This document shows, piece after piece, positions 36,498-46,389 of a stretch of 64,000 nucleotides of DNA (position 1 is its first letter; the number at the start of each line of letters is the position of its first letter). This DNA is from Pseudomonadota bacterium (GTDB lineage: Bacteria; Pseudomonadota; Gammaproteobacteria; Ga0077536), in the NCBI GenBank assembly GCA_016719885.1, contig JADJYF010000005.1:186001-250000 (forward strand), written 5' to 3'. The position numbers were made by a program, and so were the translations under genes. Below the pieces are notes generated by a model. It saw only the letters and a list, made by a program, of their open reading frames with translations, was not told the origin of the DNA and did not search any database.

Positions 36498-37258
36498 TGC
36501 GGCTTCGATTCGAGCAACTGCTTGGTTTGCTGGGAGTCGGGAAAGTTTTTCTGCAGCTGCAGTGCGTAGCTCGCCTCGTCATCGCGGTTGCCGAGTCGAC
36601 GCTCGATCTGCACGCCCAGCCACAAGGCACGCGCGTTCATGGTGGCGATGGCGCTGTAGCGCTGCAGGTAGGCGCGCGCCTGCAGCGCGCGGTCCAACTG
36701 CAGGCTGAGGTCGGCCATCTGCAGCAGGGCCGGCGGCATCTGGCTGTTGATTTCCAGCGCCTTGCGGAAATAGCCATCGGCCTCGTCGAGCTTGCCATTG
36801 CCCATGGCGCACGCGCCGGCGTTGTAATAGCCGCTCTCGGCGTTGGGATAGAGCGGGTTGGCGACCGCTTTCAAAATCAGCTTCTGGCCCTCGTCGAAGC
36901 GCCCGCGCTGGCACAGGAACTGGCCGAAGTTGTTCAACACCGCGGAGTTGTCGCCATCGATGCGCAGTGCCTGCTTGAAACTCGCCTCGGCCTTGTCGTA
37001 CTGGCCGATCACAGCGTGCAGCAGCGCCAGCGTGCCATGCGCGTTGACGTTGCGCGGGTTGAGTTCGACCGCCTTGGTGAGTTTCTCCATGGCGGTCTGG
37101 TATTCGCGGTTGCGCATGTACTGCGCGCCGAGTTCGGCATTGATCTCCGACAACTTGCCGCGGTCGGCCGGCGGCTTGTTTGCCGTCGAAGGCGCCTGGC
37201 AGGCGGCCAGCGCGACAGCGAGGAGCACAACGGTGAAAGCGAGAACGTACTGACGCAT
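36494..37258 (-). CDS. pilW: Type IV pilus biogenesis lipoprotein PilW (PilF)
   Basis: PilW/PilF is the pilotin that helps assemble the PilQ secretin in the outer membrane. The 254-residue lipoprotein has lipobox ALAAC (Cys20) followed by six tetratricopeptide repeats, for example LGAQYMRNREYQTAMEKL and LALLHAVIGQYDKAEASF. It sits between rlmN and rodZ as in Pseudomonas. The start overlaps the rlmN stop by one base (TGATG). No other pilus genes are in the window. Confidence 0.93.
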   Translation of the reverse strand: MRQYVLAFTVVLLAVALAACQAPSTANKPPADRGKLSEINAELGAQYMRNREYQTAMEKLTKAVELNPRNVNAHGTLALLHAVIGQYDKAEASFKQALRIDGDNSAVLNNFGQFLCQRGRFDEGQKLILKAVANPLYPNAESGYYNAGACAMGNGKLDEADGYFRKALEINSQMPPALLQMADLSLQLDRALQARAYLQRYSAIATMNARALWLGVQIERRLGNRDDEASYALQLQKNFPDSQQTKQLLESKPQ

Positions 37259-38370
37259 CAGCTCATCTCCTCGGCAGCGGCCCGGCTGGCGGTCGGACGC
37301 TGGTGACGGCGCGCGCGGGCCTGTACCTCGCCGACCAGTTGTCCGCAGGCCGCGGCGATATCGTCACCGCGCGTCTTGCGCGTGACGGTGACGATGCCCG
37401 AGCGCGACAGGCGATCGCGAAACGCGTTGATGACCTCGTCACTGGAGCGTTCAAAGCCGGCGCCGGCAAAGGGATTGAAGGGGATCAGGTTGACCTTGGC
37501 CGGCAGGCCCTGCAGCAGCCGAATCAGCGCGCGCGCTTCGCCGACGCTGTCGTTGACGCCCTTCAGCATCACGTATTCGAAGGTGATTTCCGCATGCGGA
37601 TTGTTGGCCACGTAACGTTTGCACGCCGCCAGCAATTGCTCGATGGGAAAACTGCGATTGATCGGCACCAGCTTGTCGCGCAGCTCGTCGTTGGTCGCGT
37701 GCAGTGAAATGGCGAGGCTGACCGGGCAATGCGCGGCGAGCTTGTCGATGCCCGGCACCACGCCGGCGGTGCTCAGGGTCACACGCTTGCGCGACAGGTT
37801 GTAGGCGTTGTCATCGAGCATGAGACGCATGGCGGGCACCACGGCGTCGAAGTTGAGCAGGGGTTCACCCATGCCCATCATCACCACGTTGGTGATGTGA
37901 CGACCGAGCTTGGGCGTCTGGCCCAAGGCGCGCGCCGCCTGCCACACCTGGCCGATGATCTCGGCGGTGGTGAGGTTGCGACTGAAGCCCTGGCGCGCGG
38001 TCGCGCAGAACGCGCAGTCGAGCGGACAACCGACCTGCGAGGACACGCACAAGGTGCCGCGGTCGCCCTCGGGAATGAATACCGTCTCGATGGAATTGCC
38101 GTTATCGACCCGCATCAGCCATTTGCGCGTGCCGTCGTTGGACAGCTGCTCGGCGATGATGGCGGGCGGACGAATCTCGCAGTGTTCTTTCAAGTGCTCG
38201 CGCAGCGCGCGGCTGAGATTGGTCATCGCGTCGAAATCGACGATGCCGAGCTGGTGCACCCACTTGACTACCTGCGTGGCGCGAAATCCGCGCTCACCGA
38301 TGCTCTCGAAGTAGCCGGCCAGACCGGCGGCATCGAAGTCGAGCAAGTTGGTGAGCGCGGCGGCCGTCAT
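37258..38370 (-). CDS. rlmN: 23S rRNA/tRNA adenine C2 methyltransferase RlmN
   Basis: RlmN is a radical-SAM enzyme that methylates C2 of A2503 in 23S rRNA and A37 in some tRNAs. The 370-residue protein has the CPLDCAFC iron-sulfur motif (CxxxCxxC), MGMGEPLLN, and a late cysteine-containing segment. I chose the ATG at 38370, which starts five bases downstream of the ndk stop; the frame extends to 38463 inside ndk. It is translationally coupled to pilW. Confidence 0.95.
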   Translation of the reverse strand: MTAAALTNLLDFDAAGLAGYFESIGERGFRATQVVKWVHQLGIVDFDAMTNLSRALREHLKEHCEIRPPAIIAEQLSNDGTRKWLMRVDNGNSIETVFIPEGDRGTLCVSSQVGCPLDCAFCATARQGFSRNLTTAEIIGQVWQAARALGQTPKLGRHITNVVMMGMGEPLLNFDAVVPAMRLMLDDNAYNLSRKRVTLSTAGVVPGIDKLAAHCPVSLAISLHATNDELRDKLVPINRSFPIEQLLAACKRYVANNPHAEITFEYVMLKGVNDSVGEARALIRLLQGLPAKVNLIPFNPFAGAGFERSSDEVINAFRDRLSRSGIVTVTRKTRGDDIAAACGQLVGEVQARARRHQRPTASRAAAEEMS

Positions 38371-38374
38371 GACA

Positions 38375-38803
38375 TCAGCTACGCGAGAAGATTTCGCTGT
38401 CCTTGAAGAAGAACGCGATCTCGATGCGGGCAGTGTCGGGACCATCGGAACCGTGCACCGCATTTTCCGTGATGCTGGTGGCGAACTCGGCGCGGATGGT
38501 GCCCGGCGCCGCGTTGGCGGGGTTGGTGGCGCCCATCACGTCGCGGTTGGCCTGGATGGCGTTTTCACCTTCCAGCACCTGCACCACCACCGGGCCGTAG
38601 GTCATGAATTCAACCAGTTCGCCGAAGAACGGCTTTTCACGGTGGACGCCGTAGAAATCGCCGGCCTGGGCCTCGCTCATACGGATCATTTTCTGGGCAA
38701 CCACACGCAGGCCGGCGGCCTCGAATTTGGCGACGATCCCGCCAATGTGATTGTCACGCACCGCACCGGGCTTGATGATGGACAGCGTGCGTTCTATGGC
38801 CAT
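38375..38803 (-). CDS. ndk: Nucleoside diphosphate kinase
   Basis: Ndk balances nucleoside triphosphates using a phosphohistidine intermediate. The 142-residue protein has the full ERTLSIIKPGAV start, RVVAQKMIRM, and the active-site VHGSDG with His118. AGGGAG precedes the ATG by nine bases. It heads the ndk-rlmN-pilW-rodZ-hisS series and lies 149 bp downstream of sufT with its own likely promoter. Confidence 0.97.
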   Translation of the reverse strand: MAIERTLSIIKPGAVRDNHIGGIVAKFEAAGLRVVAQKMIRMSEAQAGDFYGVHREKPFFGELVEFMTYGPVVVQVLEGENAIQANRDVMGATNPANAAPGTIRAEFATSITENAVHGSDGPDTARIEIAFFFKDSEIFSRS

Positions 38804-38851
38804 GCTGGAATGCTCCCTAACTTCTTGATAAAGCGCTTAAAAACGGGCGCC

Positions 38852-38857
38852 ATTATA
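38852..38857 (-). promoter_or_regulatory. Candidate ndk promoter -10 element
   Basis: A perfect TATAAT on the reverse strand, about 49 bases upstream of the ndk ATG, in an AT-rich island that stands out from the GC-rich surroundings. No good -35 hexamer is visible at 16-18 bases, so activation or a weak -35 is possible. It implies ndk is not solely dependent on the suf transcript. Confidence 0.5.
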
Positions 38858-38952
38858 CTGATTAAAAGGGATAAAACCACTGCCGGACACAGTTTTTTGC
38901 GGCGCCGCAGCGAACCACCGCGGCAAAGGCGGAAGGGGTGGTCGCCCCAGCC

Positions 38953-39516
38953 TCAATACAGACCGGTCTCCAGGCGAGCCGCCTCGGACATCATTTCCTG
39001 GTTCCACGGCGGATCGAACACCAGTTCCACTTCCACGTCGTCGACGTTCGGTACCTGCGCGACTTTCGTACGCACGTCGTCGACCAGGAACGGGCCCATG
39101 CCGCAGCCCGGCGCGGTCAGCGTCATGTCGATTTCGACGCGGTTGCCGCCATTTTCGCCCGGCATCACCTCGCAACGATAGATGAGACCGAGCTCGACGA
39201 TATTGATCGGAATCTCCGGGTCGTAGCAGGTCGAGAGCTGTTCCCAGATGAGATCGGTGTCGACGCTGCCGTCGGCATTGCCCTCGGCATGCTCGGCCGG
39301 CAGCGACGCCGCCTCCATGCCGAGCGCATCGACATCCGCGGCCGCGATACGGGCCAGGTTGCCGTTGGCATTGACCGTCACCGCGCCGCCCAGCGCCTGC
39401 GTGACATAGACCACGGTGCCGGCGCTCAAAGTGACCTTCGAGCCCTCTGGAATCATGACCGCCGCGCAATCGCGGGCGAGGCTGATGGGCGTGCCGTAGA
39501 GGTTGGGTTGGTTCAT
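38953..39516 (-). CDS. sufT: SufT / DUF59 iron-sulfur assembly protein
   Basis: A 187-residue MIP18/DUF59-family protein. SufT helps maturation of iron-sulfur proteins in bacteria that rely on SUF. Visible motifs are CYDPEIPINIVELGLIY, the APGCGMGP cysteine motif, and DPPWNQEMMSEAARLETGLY at the C-terminus. The N-terminal 100 residues form the SufT-specific extension. The ATG at 39516 lies 11 bases after sufS; the frame is open to 39663 but that overlaps sufS. It ends the suf operon. Confidence 0.9.
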   Translation of the reverse strand: MNQPNLYGTPISLARDCAAVMIPEGSKVTLSAGTVVYVTQALGGAVTVNANGNLARIAAADVDALGMEAASLPAEHAEGNADGSVDTDLIWEQLSTCYDPEIPINIVELGLIYRCEVMPGENGGNRVEIDMTLTAPGCGMGPFLVDDVRTKVAQVPNVDDVEVELVFDPPWNQEMMSEAARLETGLY

Positions 39517-39527
39517 GCTCACTTCGC

Positions 39528-40790
39528 TCACGCCCTCAACATGGGCAGGACTTTGTCGATGGCGTCGAACACCGCATGGACCTCGGCGACCGTGTTGTAC
39601 AGCGCAAAGGACGCGCGGGCCGTGCCGACCACGCCGAAAAACTGCATGACCGGCATCGCGCAATGATGGCCGGTACGGATGGCGACGCCGTGGTGATCGA
39701 GCAAGGTGCCGAGGTCCTGCGGGTGAACCCCTTCGATTTCGAACGACACCACCGCCGCCTTGTGCGCGGCCTGGCCGATGATGCGCAAGCCCGGCACCGC
39801 CTCGGCGCGTGCCGTGGCGGTCGCCTGCAGCCGAGCCTCGTGCACGAGCACGGCCGGCAGGTCCAGCGCCGCGAAGTATTCCAGCGCGCTCGCCATGCCG
39901 AGCGCGCCTTCGATGAAGGGCGTGCCGGCTTCGAAGCGGAACGGGATGTCGTTGTACTCGGTGCGTTCGAACGTGACGACCTTGATCATGTCGCCGCCGC
40001 CCTGGTAGGGCGGCATGGATTCCAGCAGTTCGGCGCGGCCATACAGTGCGCCGATACCGCTAGGACCCAGCGCCTTGTGGCCGGAGAACGCGAAAAAGTC
40101 GCAGCCGAGCGCCTGCACGTCGATGGCGCAATGGATGATCGACTGCGCGCCGTCGACCAGCACCACGGCGCCGGCCTGATGCGCGAGCTCGACGATTCTC
40201 TCGACCGGATTGATGGTGCCGAGCGCATTGGAAATATGTGCGACCGCCACCAGGCGCGTGCGCGAGGACAGCAGCGTCTCGAACTTGGCCATGTCGATTT
40301 CGCCGCGCGCATCGATGGGCGCGACCCGCAGCCGGGCGCCGGTCTGTTCGCACAACATTTGCCACGGCACGATGTTGGCGTGGTGCTCGAGCGCCGATAC
40401 CAGGATCTCGTCGTCGGCACGCAGATTGGCACGGCCCCAGGTCTGCGCGACCAGGTTGATGGACTCGGTGGTGCCGCGCGTGAAGATGACTTCGCGCGAA
40501 TCGCGCGCATTGATGAAGCGCTGCACGGTCGCGCGCGCCTGCTCATGGGCGGCGGTCGCCTCGGCGCTCAGGGTGTGCACGCCGCGATGGATATTGGCGT
40601 TCTCGAACTCGTAATAATGCCGCAGACGATCGATCACCACCTTCGGCTTGTGGGTGGTGGCGGCATTGTCGGCATACACCAGCGGCTTGCCGTTCACCTT
40701 GCGCGCAAGGATGGGAAAGTCGCGGCGCACGCGCTCGACGTCGAAAGGAGCGGATCTCGACCGGTCGTCGAGGGCGGGTGTGGCGTTCAC
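39528..40790 (-). CDS. sufS: Cysteine desulfurase SufS
   Basis: SufS takes sulfur from cysteine for iron-sulfur clusters. The 420-residue PLP enzyme has the Schiff-base lysine K239 in FSGHKALG and the persulfide cysteine C377 in RTGHHCAMP, the class II desulfurase pattern. It overlaps sufD by four bases. No sufE or sufU partner, which normally receives the sulfur, is encoded in this operon. Confidence 0.96.
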   Translation of the reverse strand: MNATPALDDRSRSAPFDVERVRRDFPILARKVNGKPLVYADNAATTHKPKVVIDRLRHYYEFENANIHRGVHTLSAEATAAHEQARATVQRFINARDSREVIFTRGTTESINLVAQTWGRANLRADDEILVSALEHHANIVPWQMLCEQTGARLRVAPIDARGEIDMAKFETLLSSRTRLVAVAHISNALGTINPVERIVELAHQAGAVVLVDGAQSIIHCAIDVQALGCDFFAFSGHKALGPSGIGALYGRAELLESMPPYQGGGDMIKVVTFERTEYNDIPFRFEAGTPFIEGALGMASALEYFAALDLPAVLVHEARLQATATARAEAVPGLRIIGQAAHKAAVVSFEIEGVHPQDLGTLLDHHGVAIRTGHHCAMPVMQFFGVVGTARASFALYNTVAEVHAVFDAIDKVLPMLRA

Positions 40791-42120
40791 GGCGATTCCA
40801 GCGAACTGTGCAATTGACTGAGTTGGGTGTGGCCGAGAAAGCGTGTTTCGAGCCAGCGACGCACCCCGGGCAGCGGGATCTCGTCGACGATTTTCTCGGC
40901 AAAGGCGTAGGTCAGCAGCGCGCGCGCGTCGGCCGCCGGCACACCGCGCGAGCGCAGGTAGAACAGCGCCGCCGCATCGAGCTCGCCCACGGTCGCGCCA
41001 TGCGAGCAGCTCACGTCATCGGCGTAGATTTCCAGTTCCGGCTTGGTGTCGATTTCCGCATGTCGCGACAACAGCAGGTTGTTGCTGGCCTGTTGCGCGG
41101 TGATCTGCTGGGCGTCGCGCGCCACCAGCACCTTGCCGTTGAACACGCCGCGGCTGCGGCCGTCGAGTATGCCGCGATAGAGCTCGGCGCTGTGCGTATC
41201 CCCGACGCGGTGTTCGATGCGGGTGTGATGATCGACGTGCTGTTGGCCGTCGGCCACGAACAGGCCGTTCAGACGGCAGCGCGCGCCACGCCCGACCAGG
41301 TTCACGTCGATGTCGACGCGCGTCAGATCGCCGCCGAAGGCCAGCGAGTCCGACACGTAGTTGCCGTGTTCCTCCACCTGCACGGCCACGCGTCCGACGT
41401 GGTTGTTGTGCAAGGCCTCGTTGGCGAGACGGTGGTGAAACAGGGTGGCGCCGGCGCCGAGCGTCGCCTCGCATACGCTGTTGGTGAAGCCGCTGGCGCC
41501 ATCGAGGCTCACGTATTCTTCAACCAGGCGCAGCTCGCTGTGGCGGCCGGCGCGCACCAGCACGCGCGGCACGCGCAGCAGATCGCTGGCGGCGCCCAGC
41601 ATCACGACATGCAGGGGTTCACGCACTACCACGTCGTTGTCGAGTTCGATCACCACGCCATCGCCGAGCAGGGCGGTGTTCAAGGCCTGGAAGGTGCTGC
41701 CCGCTTCGACGTCGGTATCGAGCAGCGCGGCAAGCCGCTCCGGATCATGCTCGAGCAGCGCGGCCATGCTGCGCACGCGCATACCCTTGGGCAGCGCGCC
41801 GAGGTCTCCGAGTTCGGCGCGCACGCAGCCATTGACCAGCACCACGCGCAGCGCGCCGTCGCTGGACAGGCGCAGCGCGCCGAGATCAGTGGCCGAGACT
41901 CCCGCGCCGTCGTGCGCCGAGGCCGCGCGCAAGGCGCGCTCGCCGAGGCGGCTGACATTGGTGTATTTCCAGTGCTCGTCGGCGACCGTCGGCAGGCCTT
42001 CTTCCCTGACGCGCGCCGCCGCGGCCAAGCGCAGTGCGCCAAGGCGCTGACTACGCGCGGCACCCGGCGCCGCGTCGAGCGCAGCCAGCGCCGCGCCTGC
42101 CACCATGGCCAACGCCGCCA

Positions 42121-42121
<1 letters not shown>
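40787..42121 (-). CDS. sufD: Fe-S cluster assembly protein SufD
   Basis: SufD is the SufB paralogue that completes the SufBC2D scaffold. The 444-residue protein begins with a helical region and continues as a right-handed beta-helix, with the conserved C-terminal SHGATVGELDAAALFYLRSR segment. It overlaps sufC by one base (TGATG) and sufS by four. The N-terminus is alanine-rich; M1 at 42121 is the only start consistent with sufC. Confidence 0.94.
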
Positions 42122-42873
<752 letters not shown>

Positions 42874-42903
42874 TTCGATTTCCGTAAGCAGTGCGCGCCG
42901 GCC

Positions 42904-44352
<1,449 letters not shown>

Positions 44353-44379
44353 TGATGTGGGGTCCTTAACAAGCGCCGT

Positions 44380-44700
44380 TCAGAGGCTGAAGCTTTCGCC
44401 GCAACCACAGGTGGCGGCGACGTTGGGGTTGGCAAAGCGGAAGCCTTCGTTGAGGCCGTCGCGCGCGAAATCGACTTCCGTGCCGTCCAGGTACTTGAGG
44501 CTCTGCGCGTCGACCACCACCGGCACGCCGTGGGATTCGAACACCTCGTCCTGGTCGAGGACGTCCTTGGCCATTTCGACCACGTACATGTAGCCGGAAC
44601 AGCCCGTCGGTTTGACCGCCAGGCGCAGGCCGGCCGCCTGCTCGCGGCTCATGAAGTCGCGCACGCGGTTGGCGGCGCGCTCGGTCAGGGTGATAGCCAT
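44380..44700 (-). CDS. sufA: A-type iron-sulfur carrier (SufA/IscA-like)
   Basis: A 106-residue A-type carrier that passes clusters from the scaffold to target proteins. The three cluster cysteines are present: C34 in GCSGY, and C98 and C100 in CGCGESF. Sequence alone does not firmly separate SufA from IscA; I call it SufA because it sits between iscR and sufB. It lies 21 bases after iscR. Confidence 0.92.
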   Translation of the reverse strand: MAITLTERAANRVRDFMSREQAAGLRLAVKPTGCSGYMYVVEMAKDVLDQDEVFESHGVPVVVDAQSLKYLDGTEVDFARDGLNEGFRFANPNVAATCGCGESFSL

Positions 44701-44721
44701 GGTTGTAATCCGCCAGTGGGC

Positions 44722-45192
44722 TCAGACGGCCGCTTCGGAACGCAGCTCGCCGAGCGGGTTTTCCTTCAGACGATGCAAGGGCTGTACGTTGCCCTTTTCC
44801 CGCACCAGCTGGTCGAGGCTGACGCTGGCCAGGAAATCGCGGATCTGAGTCGAGAGATTCTCCCACAAATCGTGGGTCAGGCAGCGCTGTTCGCCGTGGC
44901 AGTTGCGTCGCCCCGCGCAGCGCGTGGCGTCGACCGTTTCATTGACCGCGTCGATGACGTCCGCCACGGAAATCGCCGAGCCCGGCCGGCCGAGCTTGTA
45001 GCCGCCGCCCGGACCGCGCATGCCGTCCACCAGGCCGTTACGGCGCAGGCGGGCAAAAAGCTGTTCGAGGTAGGACTGGGAGATGCCCTGCCGCTCGGCA
45101 ATCTCCGCGAGGGAAACCGGCCCGCGGTCGTAGTGCAGAGCCAGGTCCAACATCGCCGTAACGGCATATCTTCCGCGTGTCGTGAGTCTCAT
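44722..45192 (-). CDS. iscR: Rrf2-family iron-sulfur regulator IscR
   Basis: IscR represses Fe-S assembly genes when it holds a 2Fe-2S cluster. The 156-residue protein has the Rrf2 winged helix with RGPGGGYKLGR and the ligand set C92, C98, C104 and H107, spaced and numbered as in Escherichia coli IscR. This indicates the cluster-binding form able to bind type 1 sites, two of which lie just upstream. AGGAGGT is at 45201-45208 before the ATG. It is the first gene of the suf operon. Confidence 0.96.
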   Translation of the reverse strand: MRLTTRGRYAVTAMLDLALHYDRGPVSLAEIAERQGISQSYLEQLFARLRRNGLVDGMRGPGGGYKLGRPGSAISVADVIDAVNETVDATRCAGRRNCHGEQRCLTHDLWENLSTQIRDFLASVSLDQLVREKGNVQPLHRLKENPLGELRSEAAV

Positions 45193-45224
45193 CGGGCCGT
45201 ACCTCCTAGGGTATCCTCGGAAAG

Positions 45225-45249
45225 TTATCCGAGTAAAACACTAGGCAAT
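45225..45249 (-). promoter_or_regulatory. IscR type-1-like operator, downstream site
   Basis: A second 25 bp site on the reverse strand with TTTTACTCGGATA as its better half; about 19 of 25 consensus positions match by eye. It covers the start-point region just after the -10 element. The tandem arrangement mirrors the two type 1 sites of the Escherichia coli iscR promoter. Confidence 0.58.
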
Positions 45250-45276
45250 TGTCACGTCTCCGACTAAATCGGTCAA
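45248..45276 (-). promoter_or_regulatory. iscR-suf promoter
   Basis: On the reverse strand, -35 TTGACC (45271-45276) and -10 GACAAT (45248-45253) are 17 bases apart. The TTGACC is embedded in an IscR type-1-like site exactly as in the Escherichia coli iscR promoter. The start would be near 45240, leaving a leader of about 48 bases. That leader includes an 18 bp inverted repeat at 45216-45233. Confidence 0.7.
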
Positions 45277-45280
45277 GTAT
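45256..45280 (-). promoter_or_regulatory. IscR type-1-like operator, upstream site
   Basis: Read on the reverse strand, this 25 bp site contains TTGACCGATTTAGTCGG in its core and matches the type 1 consensus (ATASYYGACTRWWWYAGTCRRSTAT layout) in about 21 of 25 positions by eye. It covers the -35 element, which fits autorepression by cluster-loaded IscR. Confidence 0.72.
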
Positions 45281-45301
45281 TCCGTAGGCGAGGCATAGAC
45301 C

Positions 45302-46030
45302 TCAGGGTTCGACGGGCAGGTCGCGGGCGTTACGGGCCGTGGTCTCGGCCGACTCGACCCGATTGCGCAATTCGGCGATCTCGAGTTCGGCGTCGCGCGC
45401 GTGGTCAAGGAGGGAGTCGAGGGCCTGCGACACCGGGTCGGGCATGTTGGGCACCTGGCCGTAGGCATCGAAGCCGAGCTTGCGCGCGGTTTCGGCGCGC
45501 TGGCGGAATTTCTCGTCGACCGCCTGCACGACCCGGCCCGGGATGCCGACCACCGTGGCGTTGGCCGGCACGTCGCGCACCACCACCGCGTTGGAGCCGA
45601 TGCGGGCATTGGCGCCGACCGTCAGCGGACCCAGGACCTTGGCCCCGGCGCCGATCACCACGCCGTTTTCGAGGGTCGGATGGCGCTTGCCCTTCTCCCA
45701 GGTGGTGCCGCCCAGGGTCACGCCATGATAGAGCGTGCAGTCGTCACCGATTTCGGCGGTCTCGCCGATGACCACGCCCATGCCATGGTCGATGAAGAAC
45801 CGTCGGCCGATGGTCGCGCCGGGATGGATCTCGATGCCGGTCAGGAAGCGCCCGACATGGGACAGGAAGCGCGCCGCCCATTTCAGTCCCGCCCGCCACA
45901 GCTTGTGGCTCACGCGGTGGATCAGCACCGCGTGCACGCCGGGATAGCAGGTCAGGATCTCGAGCGTGTGACGCGCGGCCGGGTCACGCTCGAATACGCT
46001 GCTTACGTCTTCTCTGATACGCTCCAGCAT
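45302..46030 (-). CDS. cysE: Serine O-acetyltransferase
   Basis: CysE makes O-acetylserine, the precursor of cysteine, which feeds SufS. The 242-residue left-handed beta-helix enzyme has the catalytic HGMGVVIG region, DDCTLYHGVTLGGT, and hexapeptide repeats through GIPGRVV. A C-terminal helical extension of about 60 residues (from QAVDEKFRQ) exceeds the short cysE forms. GGAG precedes the ATG at 46030. It lies 109 bp upstream of iscR on the same strand, the Pseudomonas cysE-iscR order, but iscR has its own promoter. Confidence 0.94.
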   Translation of the reverse strand: MLERIREDVSSVFERDPAARHTLEILTCYPGVHAVLIHRVSHKLWRAGLKWAARFLSHVGRFLTGIEIHPGATIGRRFFIDHGMGVVIGETAEIGDDCTLYHGVTLGGTTWEKGKRHPTLENGVVIGAGAKVLGPLTVGANARIGSNAVVVRDVPANATVVGIPGRVVQAVDEKFRQRAETARKLGFDAYGQVPNMPDPVSQALDSLLDHARDAELEIAELRNRVESAETTARNARDLPVEP

Positions 46031-46134
46031 GATGAGTGCTCCAGCTTGGTACCCACAACTACAGCCGACCCGATGAACCGGGGAACTACCCCGCTGTCCA
46101 CCTCCGCAGCCGACCACGACGACCATCCGCGCCC

Positions 46135-46365
46135 ATGACCGACTCCAACCCGAATTCCGACAAGCAACCCCCCCTGTCACTGCGCGAGGTGGTGGGCAGC
46201 ATCATGGCGGCGCTGCTCGGCGTTCAAAGTTCGCGTAATCACGCCCGTGATTTCTCACGGGGCACGGCAAAGCAGTATATCGTGGTCGGTCTGATTGCCA
46301 CGATTCTGTTTGTGAATATCGTGTATTTCGCGGTCAAGCTCATCCTGCATCTGGCCACCGGCTGA
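46135..46365 (+). CDS. DUF2970 family small membrane protein
   Basis: A 76-residue protein with LREVVGSIMAALLGVQSSRN near the middle and a single C-terminal membrane helix (about 48-70). This is the DUF2970 pattern, common in beta- and gammaproteobacteria and of unknown function. The start ATG at 46135 gives MTDSNPNSDKQPP; the frame extends upstream to 46036. It is divergent from cysE and convergent with valS. Confidence 0.85.
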   Translation: MTDSNPNSDKQPPLSLREVVGSIMAALLGVQSSRNHARDFSRGTAKQYIVVGLIATILFVNIVYFAVKLILHLATG

Positions 46366-46384
46366 CGGCGGCGCCGCCAGCCGG
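46358..46384. terminator. GC hairpin between convergent DUF2970 and valS
   Basis: CCGGCT (46358-46363) pairs with AGCCGG (46379-46384), and GGCGGC (46367-46372) pairs with GCCGCC (46373-46378), giving an almost continuous 12 bp stem with a three-base bulge. It overlaps the DUF2970 stop and ends six bases before the valS stop. There is no T-run on either side, so it is at most a factor-dependent or 3'-end-stabilising structure. Confidence 0.4.
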
Positions 46385-46389
46385 TCCGT

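Noticed and set aside
38889..38910. GC palindrome next to a T-run downstream of sufT, as a terminator
   Set aside because: On the reverse strand, the direction of sufT transcription, the hairpin is followed by A residues rather than T residues, so it cannot act as an intrinsic terminator for suf.
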